64,000 bases of DNA from Sinomicrobium oceani (GTDB taxonomy: Bacteria > Bacteroidota > Bacteroidia > Flavobacteriales > Flavobacteriaceae): positions 1 to 64,000 of the forward strand of contig NZ_FPJE01000001.1 in NCBI RefSeq assembly GCF_900119185.1, read 5' to 3'. Every line of letters begins with the position of its first letter. Position 1 is the first letter of the stretch. Positions 43,006-51,821 of this stretch are shown piece after piece. The position numbers and the translations under genes were made by a program. The notes beneath the pieces are model-generated. The model ran no database searches and had not been told where the DNA came from. It saw nothing but the letters and a program-made list of their open reading frames with translations.

Positions 43006-45036
43006 ATGAACCTACCAATCCAACCGCACCCGTGCAGGCTCCTCTTCCTCTTAGCTTTTGTATTCGCATTACCGGCAACAGCCCAGGTAACGTGGCCTTC
43101 CGGTCAGCTTCTGCCTTCTTTTCCGGCTTCGGCCCAGACCCAGGACCTCATCATCCTTCGGGAGACTTCCTCCCGGTGGCAGGGAGAAGGACCCGAGCTG
43201 AGTCATAATACCGGACGTCCCGAAACGGACGGATGGCTGTGCCAGACCGGAATCGACGAAGCAAACCGGCATATGATCTTCGGCCCTTATGACACTTCAC
43301 TGCCTGCAGGTCCGAATGTGGCAGAATTCCGAATGAAAGTGGATAATAATACTGCCAATGATGACCCCATAGTGGAGATCGATGTGAGAAATGCAACGAC
43401 CGGACAAGTTCTTGCCTCACAGGTAATCACGCGAACACAGTTTCCAGTAGCCGGGAACTATACCAATTTCACGCTGCCTTTTACCATTCCGGCAGACAAC
43501 CAGTCCGTAGAACTTCGGGTGTACTGGTACGGCACCTCCTATACCAAAGTAGACTGGGTAGGCGTACAGCAAAACAGTTCCTCGGCAGAAATGTATCTCT
43601 TTGCTTCACTCAAAGGAATAATCAACACTACCCAGCCCCGGATTTTTTCGTATGAAGGCGATGCTTTTGCCGAGGGGCAATATACCTGGCTGCAATCGCT
43701 CGGGCTCAGCTGGAATGAGCCTGCGGATAAGTGGGACCTCATCACCAAATACCGCAACGAGATATCGGGCCTGATCGTTTATGATCCGGAACAGATACAT
43801 ACGGTTAACCTGGCTACCATGATGGCCGGAGACCAGGCAGCCCTTATTACCTCTCCGCTACTGTTGTCCCGCCTTACCTCCGCTCCGTACAATTTTCCCG
43901 TACTACAGGATCTGCGCGGGTCCTACAGCAGCAAACTACAGGTGTATCAGGACATATTTGACAACTACTGGCCCGGTCTGGATAAACGTCTGCTGATAGG
44001 TCTGAACCCGGATATTCATAAGGCGGCTCTGCGCGAATATGCCACGGCACTCGGAACAGCTGTGATATGGCTCGATCCGGAAATCGCAGGAGAAAGCGAA
44101 CTGCTGAACAGTTTCCTGTCGTCCATGCCTGACGGGGCTAACTATATGGGATGGTGGCCCGAGGAAGCTCCAGGAGTGGAAAGAGCTTCGACCTATGGTA
44201 TTGCCACTATTGCCAGCGACTGGGCAACCAACCTCACCGTACACAGCGGCACATCGCGAACCGTAAATATCAAACCCGCACCCCCGAAACCCACATTGCA
44301 AAACAAACTTTATGTAGCATTTATCATCAGCGATGGTGATAACCTGCAATATGTAGAGCACCTGATGCGCAAAATATGGGGCAATTCCGACCGGGGTTCC
44401 GTTCCGATAGGATGGACACTCTCTCCGGCCATGCTCGATGCTATGCCGGGTGCACTCAATTATTATTACAGTAGTGCTACCGATAATGACAACCTTATTT
44501 CCGGTCCGTCCGGTTATGGGTACACCTATCCGAACAGCTGGCCCAGCCAGAATCTGCTCAACCAGTTTGTGATCAAGACCGAAGATTACAACCAGCGGGC
44601 CGGTTTCCGGGTCATTACCATATGGAACACCATTACCGGGGGTATCGACCAGAACGTCGGGCAGACTTTTGCCTCCCTGGCCCCTTCCCTCCTGGGATTA
44701 ACAGCACAAAATACCGGGGGAGGCCTCACTGTATATGACAATGACCTGCCCGGAATGGCGCTTTCGTGTAATTATTGCACGAATGAACAAGCCATGAAAG
44801 ATCACATCGCCAGTGCAGCATCCGGATGGGGCGGTAACGAGCCCCGTTTTATTATCATTCAGGCACAACCGTGGAATAACGTGACCCCGACAAGCTTCAA
44901 AAATGTAGCCGAATCGCTGAATGAAGATTATATCATCGTACGTCCCGATCATATCTTTCAGCTTATCCGGGAAGCCAACAACCTTCCGGCAAGTCAGAAC
45001 AAAGACGGGCATACCCATCGGAACAAGCGGTTGTAA
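43006..45036 (+). CDS. GxGYxYP putative glycoside hydrolase
   Basis: 676 residues with signal peptide ending TAQ (about residue 28). A beta-sandwich (about 50-190) with NVAEFRMKVDNNTANDDPIVEIDV looks like a carbohydrate-binding domain, followed by the large GxGYxYP domain with its name-giving motif SGYGYTYPNSWP near residue 505 and conserved VAFIISDGDNLQYVEH (about 437-452). The family is predicted to be a TIM-barrel carbohydrate hydrolase, but no enzyme activity is proven to my knowledge. It is a single gene; no SusCD pair is next to it. Confidence 0.9.
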   Translation: MNLPIQPHPCRLLFLLAFVFALPATAQVTWPSGQLLPSFPASAQTQDLIILRETSSRWQGEGPELSHNTGRPETDGWLCQTGIDEANRHMIFGPYDTSLPAGPNVAEFRMKVDNNTANDDPIVEIDVRNATTGQVLASQVITRTQFPVAGNYTNFTLPFTIPADNQSVELRVYWYGTSYTKVDWVGVQQNSSSAEMYLFASLKGIINTTQPRIFSYEGDAFAEGQYTWLQSLGLSWNEPADKWDLITKYRNEISGLIVYDPEQIHTVNLATMMAGDQAALITSPLLLSRLTSAPYNFPVLQDLRGSYSSKLQVYQDIFDNYWPGLDKRLLIGLNPDIHKAALREYATALGTAVIWLDPEIAGESELLNSFLSSMPDGANYMGWWPEEAPGVERASTYGIATIASDWATNLTVHSGTSRTVNIKPAPPKPTLQNKLYVAFIISDGDNLQYVEHLMRKIWGNSDRGSVPIGWTLSPAMLDAMPGALNYYYSSATDNDNLISGPSGYGYTYPNSWPSQNLLNQFVIKTEDYNQRAGFRVITIWNTITGGIDQNVGQTFASLAPSLLGLTAQNTGGGLTVYDNDLPGMALSCNYCTNEQAMKDHIASAASGWGGNEPRFIIIQAQPWNNVTPTSFKNVAESLNEDYIIVRPDHIFQLIREANNLPASQNKDGHTHRNKRL

Positions 45037-45171
45037 TAGCGTAGCCCTATTTCCTCATTTTTCATATCCATCCGGCGAGCTGTAAAAACAGGTTTCCGGA
45101 CGGATAAAAATATTCGTATGGTATTCTCAAATAATTTCTTAACTTGTATAGTAGTTTTAAATAGCTGAAAG

Positions 45172-45726
45172 ATGAAACACCTTCACTATTTCGCAAGCGT
45201 TATATTCGTCCTGCTTATCTTGGGAAGCTGTGGTACAGGTAAAAATACGGTTCCTGATGCGGGCAAAGTAGCCGCACTCGACTCTCTGGTTCGTCAAAAA
45301 AATTTCAGGGTCGAAAATCAGTGGGCTTATCCCATGGTTACCAATGCTATGATGCAGGTAGGAGCATTGCTCGGCCCCATGAATAATGCACAGCGGATCA
45401 ATCTTATGGGTAACCCGAATTATCTCGAAATCAAAGGAGACTCCGTTAAAGCCGAATTACCGTATTTCGGAGAGCGTCAGATGGGCGGCGGTTATAACCC
45501 GGACGGACAAGGTATAAAACTCGATGGCAAAATCTCCGGTTGGGACTTGAGTTATATCGAAAAGAAAAACCTTTACCGGGTAAAATTCAGAGCGGGACAA
45601 AACAGTGAATCTTTGAATATCATTCTCGAATTATATCCCAATAACAGAACCATGCTTATGATAAACAGCACACAGCGGAACCCCATCAGCTATGAAGGCA
45701 CCGTAAAAGCATCGGACAAAGACTGA
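45172..45726 (+). CDS. DUF4251 lipoprotein
   Basis: 184 residues, lipobox LGSC (Cys20). Motifs DSLVRQKNFRVENQWAYPM (about 38-56), INLMGNPNYLEIKGDSVKAELPYFGERQMGGGYN (about 80-113) and ILELYPNNRTMLMINSTQRNPISYEG (about 146-172) identify DUF4251. These proteins are envelope-anchored, mostly beta, and of unknown role. A single gene in its own transcript. Confidence 0.9.
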   Translation: MKHLHYFASVIFVLLILGSCGTGKNTVPDAGKVAALDSLVRQKNFRVENQWAYPMVTNAMMQVGALLGPMNNAQRINLMGNPNYLEIKGDSVKAELPYFGERQMGGGYNPDGQGIKLDGKISGWDLSYIEKKNLYRVKFRAGQNSESLNIILELYPNNRTMLMINSTQRNPISYEGTVKASDKD

Positions 45727-45810
45727 TCCCCCTTTTATTGCGGATATTCTACCACTGCAACAGAAATTTATACATTGGAGCGTTTTACATACTGACACAA
45801 GCATATACAC

Positions 45811-46287
45811 ATGACAAAAGAAGACAGAAAATTCATGCGCAGGGCTATCGCACTTGCCCTTGAAGGTATTGATGCCAATGCCGGAGGACCTTTCGGTGCC
45901 GTCATCGTAAAAAACGGAAAAATTATAGCGGAAGGTTACAACCAGGTGACCTCTCAAAACGATCCTACCGCTCATGCAGAAGTTACAGCCATACGCAAGG
46001 CCTGTGAAAAACTCGGATCATTTCAGCTGGAAGGCTGTATTATATATACCTCCTGTGAGCCATGCCCTATGTGTCTCGGTGCCATTTACTGGGCACGACC
46101 GCAAAAAGTATTCTATGCGCTTCACAGGGAAGATGCCGCTAAAATTGGTTTTGATGATCAGTATATTTATGACGAACTGGGCAAAACCATGGACATGCGC
46201 CAAATCAACTTCGAAAATATCAGTCGCGACGAAGCACTTCCCGTATTCGAAGCCTGGAGCCAAAAAGAGGGAAAGACCGACTATTAA
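45811..46287 (+). CDS. Nucleoside deaminase (guanine deaminase-like)
   Basis: 158 residues, cytidine-deaminase fold. HAEVTAIRKAC (His55, Glu57) and SCEPCPMCLGA (Cys85, Cys88) bind zinc and supply the proton shuttle. The C-terminal QYIYDELGK...DEALPVFEAWSQKEGKTDY matches the guanine deaminase GuaD group rather than TadA, so it most likely turns guanine into xanthine. Single gene. Confidence 0.9.
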   Translation: MTKEDRKFMRRAIALALEGIDANAGGPFGAVIVKNGKIIAEGYNQVTSQNDPTAHAEVTAIRKACEKLGSFQLEGCIIYTSCEPCPMCLGAIYWARPQKVFYALHREDAAKIGFDDQYIYDELGKTMDMRQINFENISRDEALPVFEAWSQKEGKTDY

Positions 46288-46372
46288 AAAACTATCTGAC
46301 CGCAAAGTCCCGTTTCCCGTCAGGCAGACTTTCCACCCGGTAGCTCGGAACTACTCCCAAACCCGGATGATA

Positions 46373-46447
46373 TAAAAAACAACCCGTTGTGCGGTTAAAA
46401 CCTAAAAAAGATGAAGATGAGAAAATCAATCTTGCACAACGGGTTGT
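46373..46447 (-). terminator. Long-loop terminator of the barrel-protein gene
   Basis: ACAACCCGTTGTGC (46379-46392) is the exact reverse complement of GCACAACGGGTTGT (46434-46447), 41 bases apart. On the minus strand the second arm is followed by TTTTTT, so it fits a terminator for the gene ending at 46531. The loop is unusually long. Confidence 0.6.
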
Positions 46448-46530
46448 AAAATAAATAGATTATAAGTTCAATGAGCTATCAGATTATTCAGACCACCGGT
46501 AATTTAGTAACTTAACAACCCAGTAACCGA

Positions 46531-48321
46531 TTAACCTGATACCTCAACAACCAACCTCTCCCCGGCCTTAGCCAGTGTTTCATTGATGATATCTTTTTCG
46601 GTTGTCGAAAGCGGCATTTCCGCAAACAGCTTTTGGTAATAGGTGATCCCTTGCAGGAGATTGTCCCGAAAGCGCTTTACTTTCTTATCGGTTTGTACGG
46701 ACGGATGTTCACGGGCTTCTTCCGCTACCTTTTTATAAGCATCGAGATATAGCTCAAGCTCTTTGATAAACATATTCGGACGGTCTGATACGGATACTAC
46801 CTCTTCCCTTCCATAGATATGCCCGATCATTTCACCTAAGGTCATTTGCCTGTCAAAATAAGCAATATTCGGTCCCGGACAGATCGCAACGCCCTGGGCT
46901 TCTCCTTTGACCGGAAGATCATGCTCCATATAGGCTGCATTAGCCAGGCCTACGCAAAGACATGATTTGTCGGTAATATGTTGTTTTTTTAACTTATAAT
47001 CGGTCGGAGAAAGTTTTTCTTCATGCAGTGCTCTCAACTGGGCTTCCTGATATTTCCGGGATGCCGTACACACCTGTTTCTCTCCATCAAGCGTATGCAG
47101 TGCCAGGTACTTTTTCGGACAGGAACTACCAGGCCTGTTCTTAGCTATACGGGTATCCCTAAGTTGCTGATTGGTCGTATTACGGACCGTATTAAAAGAA
47201 ACTCCTAAAGGAGAGATATCACTGAGATAAAGATCTTTTTCCTTTGCCCCGGCCAGTAATTCCCTGGTCTCCTTATCTACTGCCGTCGCTTCTTCAACCA
47301 GCAGAAAAGGAGAGCCCCAGCCTACGCTGTCTACGCCGTAATGCTCAAGCAAAAAACGGTGTTCCGCTGCTGTTCCGACACCGCCCTGAACGGTTATTCT
47401 GAGCTTCGGTTGTGATTCCGGAATTGTTTTCCCTTTATTTTCAAGAACTTTACACACCGCTTCGAAAGCCGTGGAAGCCAACAGGCTTTTCTTTTCCCGG
47501 AACTCTTCCAGTATAGGCCCGAGCAGATAACCGTCACTGGCAAAAGCATGACCTCCGCAATTGAGTCCCGATTCGATACGAAACTCCGACACCCACAATC
47601 CCTTTTGTGCCAGAAACCTGCTCTGTATCTGGGCCGAACGAAAGTCACTCACTTTAAGGACGATCTTTTTTTTCAGTTGTCCATCGGCATCCGGAAAAAA
47701 GTCTTCAAAATCTTCCAGATAAGAATACAGCCTGGGGTTCATCCCCGCAGAGAGTACGAGTGCAGAACTCAGCCTGCTCCGGGCAAAACCACGTAATGCG
47801 GCATGTGCATCGTTATAGGATACGGGCAGGGGTTCACCATCCTTAAAATTCTCTTTGTCTACCTTGGTCATGATGTTTACATCAATAGCACCGGGGTGTA
47901 ATGTCTTGTCCAGATAATCCAGCACCGTATCCCTCAAAGCGATACCACCTTCCGCAAATTCCTGTATTTTCTTCCTGATGCCGCTGCTCTCCGGCAATAT
48001 GCTGCAAAAATACTCCTGTACCGAAGTGCTCTCCGCCAGCTCCTGCTTGAACATCCTGAATTTTTGCTGCACGATATCCTCCATCAGGTTCAGGTAATTC
48101 GTGATTCTTTTTGCCCGGTAATCCAGAGCCTTTTTAGTGGTTTCCTGGTATGGAAAATGAAATTTCCTGCTGTAAAATGCATTCATTCGCTCTATGAGTT
48201 CATCATCCACGATCGATACTACCGAGTCTATCCCGTACTGGGCCACCCGGATTGGCGTATCGATGGTAAACGCAAGCCCCATCACCGGAATATGAAAAGT
48301 ATGTAATGCCTGGGTATTCAT
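46531..48321 (-). CDS. Unknown protein resembling a nitronate-monooxygenase TIM barrel
   Basis: 596 residues, no signal peptide. The start FHIPVMGLAFTIDTPIRVAQYGIDSVVSIVDDELI resembles the first strand of 2-nitropropane dioxygenase/NMO barrels, and ESGLNCGGHAF (about 251-260), ITVQGGVGTAAEHRFLL (309-325) and GWGSPFLLVEEATAVD (334-349) fit the glycine-rich FMN phosphate loops. A helical insert occupies about 45-140. The last third has Cys401, 418, 454, 456 and 481 in CPKKY, VCTAS, CLC and ICPGP, which could hold a metal cluster. The family has no studied member that I know. Possibly a flavin-linked lipid or ketone metabolic enzyme; function not established. Confidence 0.75.
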   Translation of the reverse strand: MNTQALHTFHIPVMGLAFTIDTPIRVAQYGIDSVVSIVDDELIERMNAFYSRKFHFPYQETTKKALDYRAKRITNYLNLMEDIVQQKFRMFKQELAESTSVQEYFCSILPESSGIRKKIQEFAEGGIALRDTVLDYLDKTLHPGAIDVNIMTKVDKENFKDGEPLPVSYNDAHAALRGFARSRLSSALVLSAGMNPRLYSYLEDFEDFFPDADGQLKKKIVLKVSDFRSAQIQSRFLAQKGLWVSEFRIESGLNCGGHAFASDGYLLGPILEEFREKKSLLASTAFEAVCKVLENKGKTIPESQPKLRITVQGGVGTAAEHRFLLEHYGVDSVGWGSPFLLVEEATAVDKETRELLAGAKEKDLYLSDISPLGVSFNTVRNTTNQQLRDTRIAKNRPGSSCPKKYLALHTLDGEKQVCTASRKYQEAQLRALHEEKLSPTDYKLKKQHITDKSCLCVGLANAAYMEHDLPVKGEAQGVAICPGPNIAYFDRQMTLGEMIGHIYGREEVVSVSDRPNMFIKELELYLDAYKKVAEEAREHPSVQTDKKVKRFRDNLLQGITYYQKLFAEMPLSTTEKDIINETLAKAGERLVVEVSG

Positions 48322-48601
48322 TCTTATGTACTTGTTTTAATAAAAAATTAGTGCTAAAGGTGCGACAATACTTCTGTACGGAACATGACATTTATCATAC
48401 TCCCTGCATAGCATTAAAAAACAAGGATATCCCGGCATAACCACATCATAAAAAAAGGAGATTACAACAACTAATTCAGGCATTTTTCCCCCACAAAAAA
48501 TAAAATAAATTAATTTGTGAGTAAGAATTTACTTTTTAAAAAGCATTTTATTACATATATTTAACATACCTTTAATAAGGCTAACCTCAAATTATTTACC
48601 T

Positions 48602-51472
48602 ATGAAGAAGATATTACCTGTTTTAAGTTTTTTAATAATTTTCACCTCCGGATTTTCACAGGAAATGACAGTGACCGGAACGGTCACCGATGATACCGGG
48701 GAACCCCTTATCGGTGTTTCTGTAGCAGTTAAGGGAACGACCCGCGGTACAACCACGGATTTTGATGGTAAATATGCCATAGATGCTTCTTCCGGAGACA
48801 TCCTCATATTTTCTTACGTGGGCTTCGAAAGCAAAAGACTTACTGTAAATACGGCCAGCCTCGATGTACAGATGGACCCCGGAGTAGCTTTGGAGAATGT
48901 CGTTGTCGTAGGTTCCAGAAACCCTTCACGGACGGCTACGGAAACAGCGGTTCCGGTCGATGTTATCGATGTCAGCGAACTCACCTCCCAGGGTCCTCAG
49001 ATCAATCTCAACCAGATCCTCAATTACGTAGCCCCTTCTTTTTCCTCAAACACACAGACCATTTCGGATGGTACGGATCATGTCGACCCCGCATCACTAC
49101 GTGGGCTCGGCCCGGATCAGGTACTGGTACTGATCAATGGTAAAAGAAGGCATACCTCTTCCCTGATCAATATCAACGGTACGTTCGGACGGGGAAATGT
49201 AGGGACCGATCTCAATGCGATCCCCGCTGCGGCCATCGAACGTATCGAAGTACTCCGGGACGGTGCGGCGGCACAATACGGTTCCGATGCTATAGCAGGG
49301 GTAATAAACATCATCCTGAAAAAAAGCGTCAACGAACTTACGGTTATTGCCACTACCGGTGCTAATTTTTCCAAAAATGCCGAAGAACAGACCGGCGGCG
49401 TTGATGGGGCAACTACCAATATCAGTGCGAATTACGGACTGCCTCTGGGGGAAGACGGTGGATTCATCAATTTCACCGGTGATTTCGACTACCGTGACGA
49501 TTACAACAGGATGAAAGAATGGGAAGGCACCGTCTTTAATGCCTATAATGCCATAGAAAATGTAGCCAGCGCCAATGGTTATGATATCAGCGACCTGTTT
49601 ACCGATATCGATGCTATAAAGCAGTACGGAGCACAGGTTCCTTATTTTTCCTCCGAATTGCAAGGCGATATTGCTGCGGCCGGTACTATTCAGGATTTAC
49701 AGGGTATTCTCGATACGGATGTAACCGACCAGGAATTAGCCGCCCGGGGACTACAGCGAACCGATTTCAACATGCGTGTCGGACAATCTGCACTTCGCGG
49801 CGGACGGTTTATGGCGAACTTTTCCCTTCCGCTCGACGATAACGGCACCGAACTCTATTCTTTCGCAGGGATCAGCTCCAGGGCGGGAAATGCCGCCGGG
49901 TTCTATCGTATGCCCAATGAAGCCAGGACATATACCCCGGCATATATCAACGGGTTCTTACCGGAAATCAATTCCAAGATCAAGGACCGCTCCCTCTCTG
50001 CCGGGATCAAGGGTAAAATAGGGGAATGGAACGTAGATTTCAGCAACACCTATGGAAAGAATGCGTTCGATTATGAAATATCCAACACCTCTAATGCCTC
50101 CATGCTCAATGCCTCTCCCACCCGTTTCGACGCCGGAGGATTCGCATTCACACAAAATACGACCAATCTCGATATCAACCGCTTCTTCGAAACTGTTTTT
50201 TCAGGGCTCAATATAGCATTCGGAGCGGAGCATCGGTTTGAAAATTATGAAATTACGGCCGGTGAACTGGCATCCTATGCACAATATGATGTAAATGGTA
50301 TTCCGATTACCAATGATTCCCAGGTAGCCCGTACCGATTTTTTCGGAGCACCGAGGCCCGGTGGCGCACAGGTCTTTCCCGGTTTTGCAGAAGCCAATGC
50401 GCTGTCGCGTGACCGGACCAGTATCGCCGGATATTTCGATGCGGAAGCAGATTTTACCGAGCGTTTCCTCGTGAGCTTTGCCACCCGGTTCGAGAACTAT
50501 TCCGATTTCGGGTCTACCATAAACTTTAAAGTAGCCACCCGTTTGAAAGTGACGGATAATCTCAATCTGCGCGCCGCGGCAAATACCGGGTTCAGGGCGC
50601 CTTCCCTGCACCAGCTGTATTTTAATTCTACCTCTACCATATTCGACAACCAGGGAAATCCACAGGAGGTAGGTACGTTTTCCAATGACAGCCGTGTGGC
50701 CAAACTACTCGGTATCCCCAAACTGAAAGAAGAGACTTCCAGGAGTATCAGTGTCGGGTTTACAGCCAAAATTCCCGATGCCGGTATCAGCATTACCGTA
50801 GACGGATATTTCGTCGCTATCGATGACCGCATCGTGTACACCGGACAATTTCAACCCGGGGACAATGAAGAATTGCAATTGCTTTTCAGCCAGGCCAATG
50901 CATCCCGGGCCGCTTTTTTTGCCAATGCGATCGATACGGAATCCAAAGGACTCGACATGGTCATCACCCATAAAACTTTACTGGGTAACAACCTGCAGCT
51001 CAAAAATGACCTTTCCGCCACCCTGTCACAAACCAGGAGAGTCGGGGATATCAAAGCTTCTTCCGTACTCGAACAGGCCAGGCAGGTAGACACCTATTTC
51101 TCCGAAGAAAGCCGTATCTACCTCGAAGAAGCCGTGCCGAGAACCAAGATTAACCTGACCAATAATCTTTCCGGTGAAAGGTTTAATATTTTTCTCAGGA
51201 ATGTCTTTTTCGGTAAAGTGACGGAAGCGACCAATATTATTGAAAATCAACAGGAATTCGGCACCAAACTGGTCACTGACCTTTCACTGGGGTACAAGTT
51301 TACCCCTGAAATTACCTTTACCGTAGGTGCCAATAACCTTTTCGACATCTATCCGGACCGGGCTATCGAAGCTAACCGAAGTAGCGGCAGGTTCGATTGG
51401 TCACGAAGGGCACAGCAATTCGGTATAGGCGGGCGTTTCCTGTTTGCCAGGATCAGCCTGAAACTCAAATAA
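48602..51472 (+). CDS. TonB-dependent receptor
   Basis: 956 residues. Signal peptide to about 20, a carboxypeptidase-regulatory domain (VTGTVTDDTGEPLIGVSVAVKGT, 24-46, to about 105), the plug (LENVVVVGSRNPSRT..., DQVLVLINGKRRHT, RIEVLRDGAAAQYGSDAIAGVINIILK) and a 22-stranded barrel ending in GRFLFARISLKLK. It imports a large ligand, such as a siderophore, cobalamin or oligosaccharide, with energy from TonB. There is no SusD partner behind it, so it is not a SusC. The substrate cannot be read from the sequence. Confidence 0.95.
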   Translation: MKKILPVLSFLIIFTSGFSQEMTVTGTVTDDTGEPLIGVSVAVKGTTRGTTTDFDGKYAIDASSGDILIFSYVGFESKRLTVNTASLDVQMDPGVALENVVVVGSRNPSRTATETAVPVDVIDVSELTSQGPQINLNQILNYVAPSFSSNTQTISDGTDHVDPASLRGLGPDQVLVLINGKRRHTSSLININGTFGRGNVGTDLNAIPAAAIERIEVLRDGAAAQYGSDAIAGVINIILKKSVNELTVIATTGANFSKNAEEQTGGVDGATTNISANYGLPLGEDGGFINFTGDFDYRDDYNRMKEWEGTVFNAYNAIENVASANGYDISDLFTDIDAIKQYGAQVPYFSSELQGDIAAAGTIQDLQGILDTDVTDQELAARGLQRTDFNMRVGQSALRGGRFMANFSLPLDDNGTELYSFAGISSRAGNAAGFYRMPNEARTYTPAYINGFLPEINSKIKDRSLSAGIKGKIGEWNVDFSNTYGKNAFDYEISNTSNASMLNASPTRFDAGGFAFTQNTTNLDINRFFETVFSGLNIAFGAEHRFENYEITAGELASYAQYDVNGIPITNDSQVARTDFFGAPRPGGAQVFPGFAEANALSRDRTSIAGYFDAEADFTERFLVSFATRFENYSDFGSTINFKVATRLKVTDNLNLRAAANTGFRAPSLHQLYFNSTSTIFDNQGNPQEVGTFSNDSRVAKLLGIPKLKEETSRSISVGFTAKIPDAGISITVDGYFVAIDDRIVYTGQFQPGDNEELQLLFSQANASRAAFFANAIDTESKGLDMVITHKTLLGNNLQLKNDLSATLSQTRRVGDIKASSVLEQARQVDTYFSEESRIYLEEAVPRTKINLTNNLSGERFNIFLRNVFFGKVTEATNIIENQQEFGTKLVTDLSLGYKFTPEITFTVGANNLFDIYPDRAIEANRSSGRFDWSRRAQQFGIGGRFLFARISLKLK

Positions 51473-51821
51473 ACAAACGGTCCGCGGCAAGGTTCACACC
51501 GAAATCATAAGAAGTAGACCAGCTCCGGTATTCGAAAAATTATTTTTTATGGACCTTAATAAAATATACCGGAAAAAAGGGCGTTAACCTCTTATAATAC
51601 GACAAGTCTCGTTGTATACAGACAGACAAATGACGTATTTTACTTTAACACATTCTCATTTTTCGAGATTATGTTTGATTTAGCCCCAAACTTCCACCCC
51701 GGTGGAAGTTTTTTTATTTCCGTCAGGTTCGGGAAGCACACGTGATACGCTGCCGCTATGCCTTCCGGGCTGCAAGTTTCTCCTTTCTTTATACTTCGGA
51801 CTTTGTTTGTATCTTTACCGT
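51473..51821. other. 349-base gap with an orphan terminator before uvrB
   Basis: No gene is seen. The part 51473-51680 is AT-rich, with TTATAATACG near 51592. A strong terminator at 51688 then ends a transcript whose gene is not visible: it is 215 bases behind the receptor stop. A TATCTTTA box (51810-51817) lies right in front of the uvrB ATG. Confidence 0.45.
51688..51717 (+). terminator. Orphan terminator between the TonB receptor and uvrB
   Basis: AAACTTCCACC (51688-51698) pairs with GGTGGAAGTTT (51701-51711) over a 2-base centre, followed by TTTTTA. It ends either the long 3' trailer of the receptor mRNA or a small RNA. Confidence 0.85.

Noticed and set aside
45065-45106. Inverted repeat TATCCATCCGG/CCGGACGGATA
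   Set aside because: One mismatch and an A tail on the plus strand; not a good terminator for the GxGYxYP gene.
46411-46449. Short frame MKMRKSILHNGL reading into the inverted repeat
   Set aside because: It resembles the start of Bacteroidota bacteriocin leaders (MKKSIL...), but it has no core peptide and overlaps a terminator arm. Most likely chance.
51702-51821. Extended N-terminus of UvrB
   Set aside because: These 40 codons begin inside the orphan terminator and lack homology; MKFQVKSDF is the conserved start.
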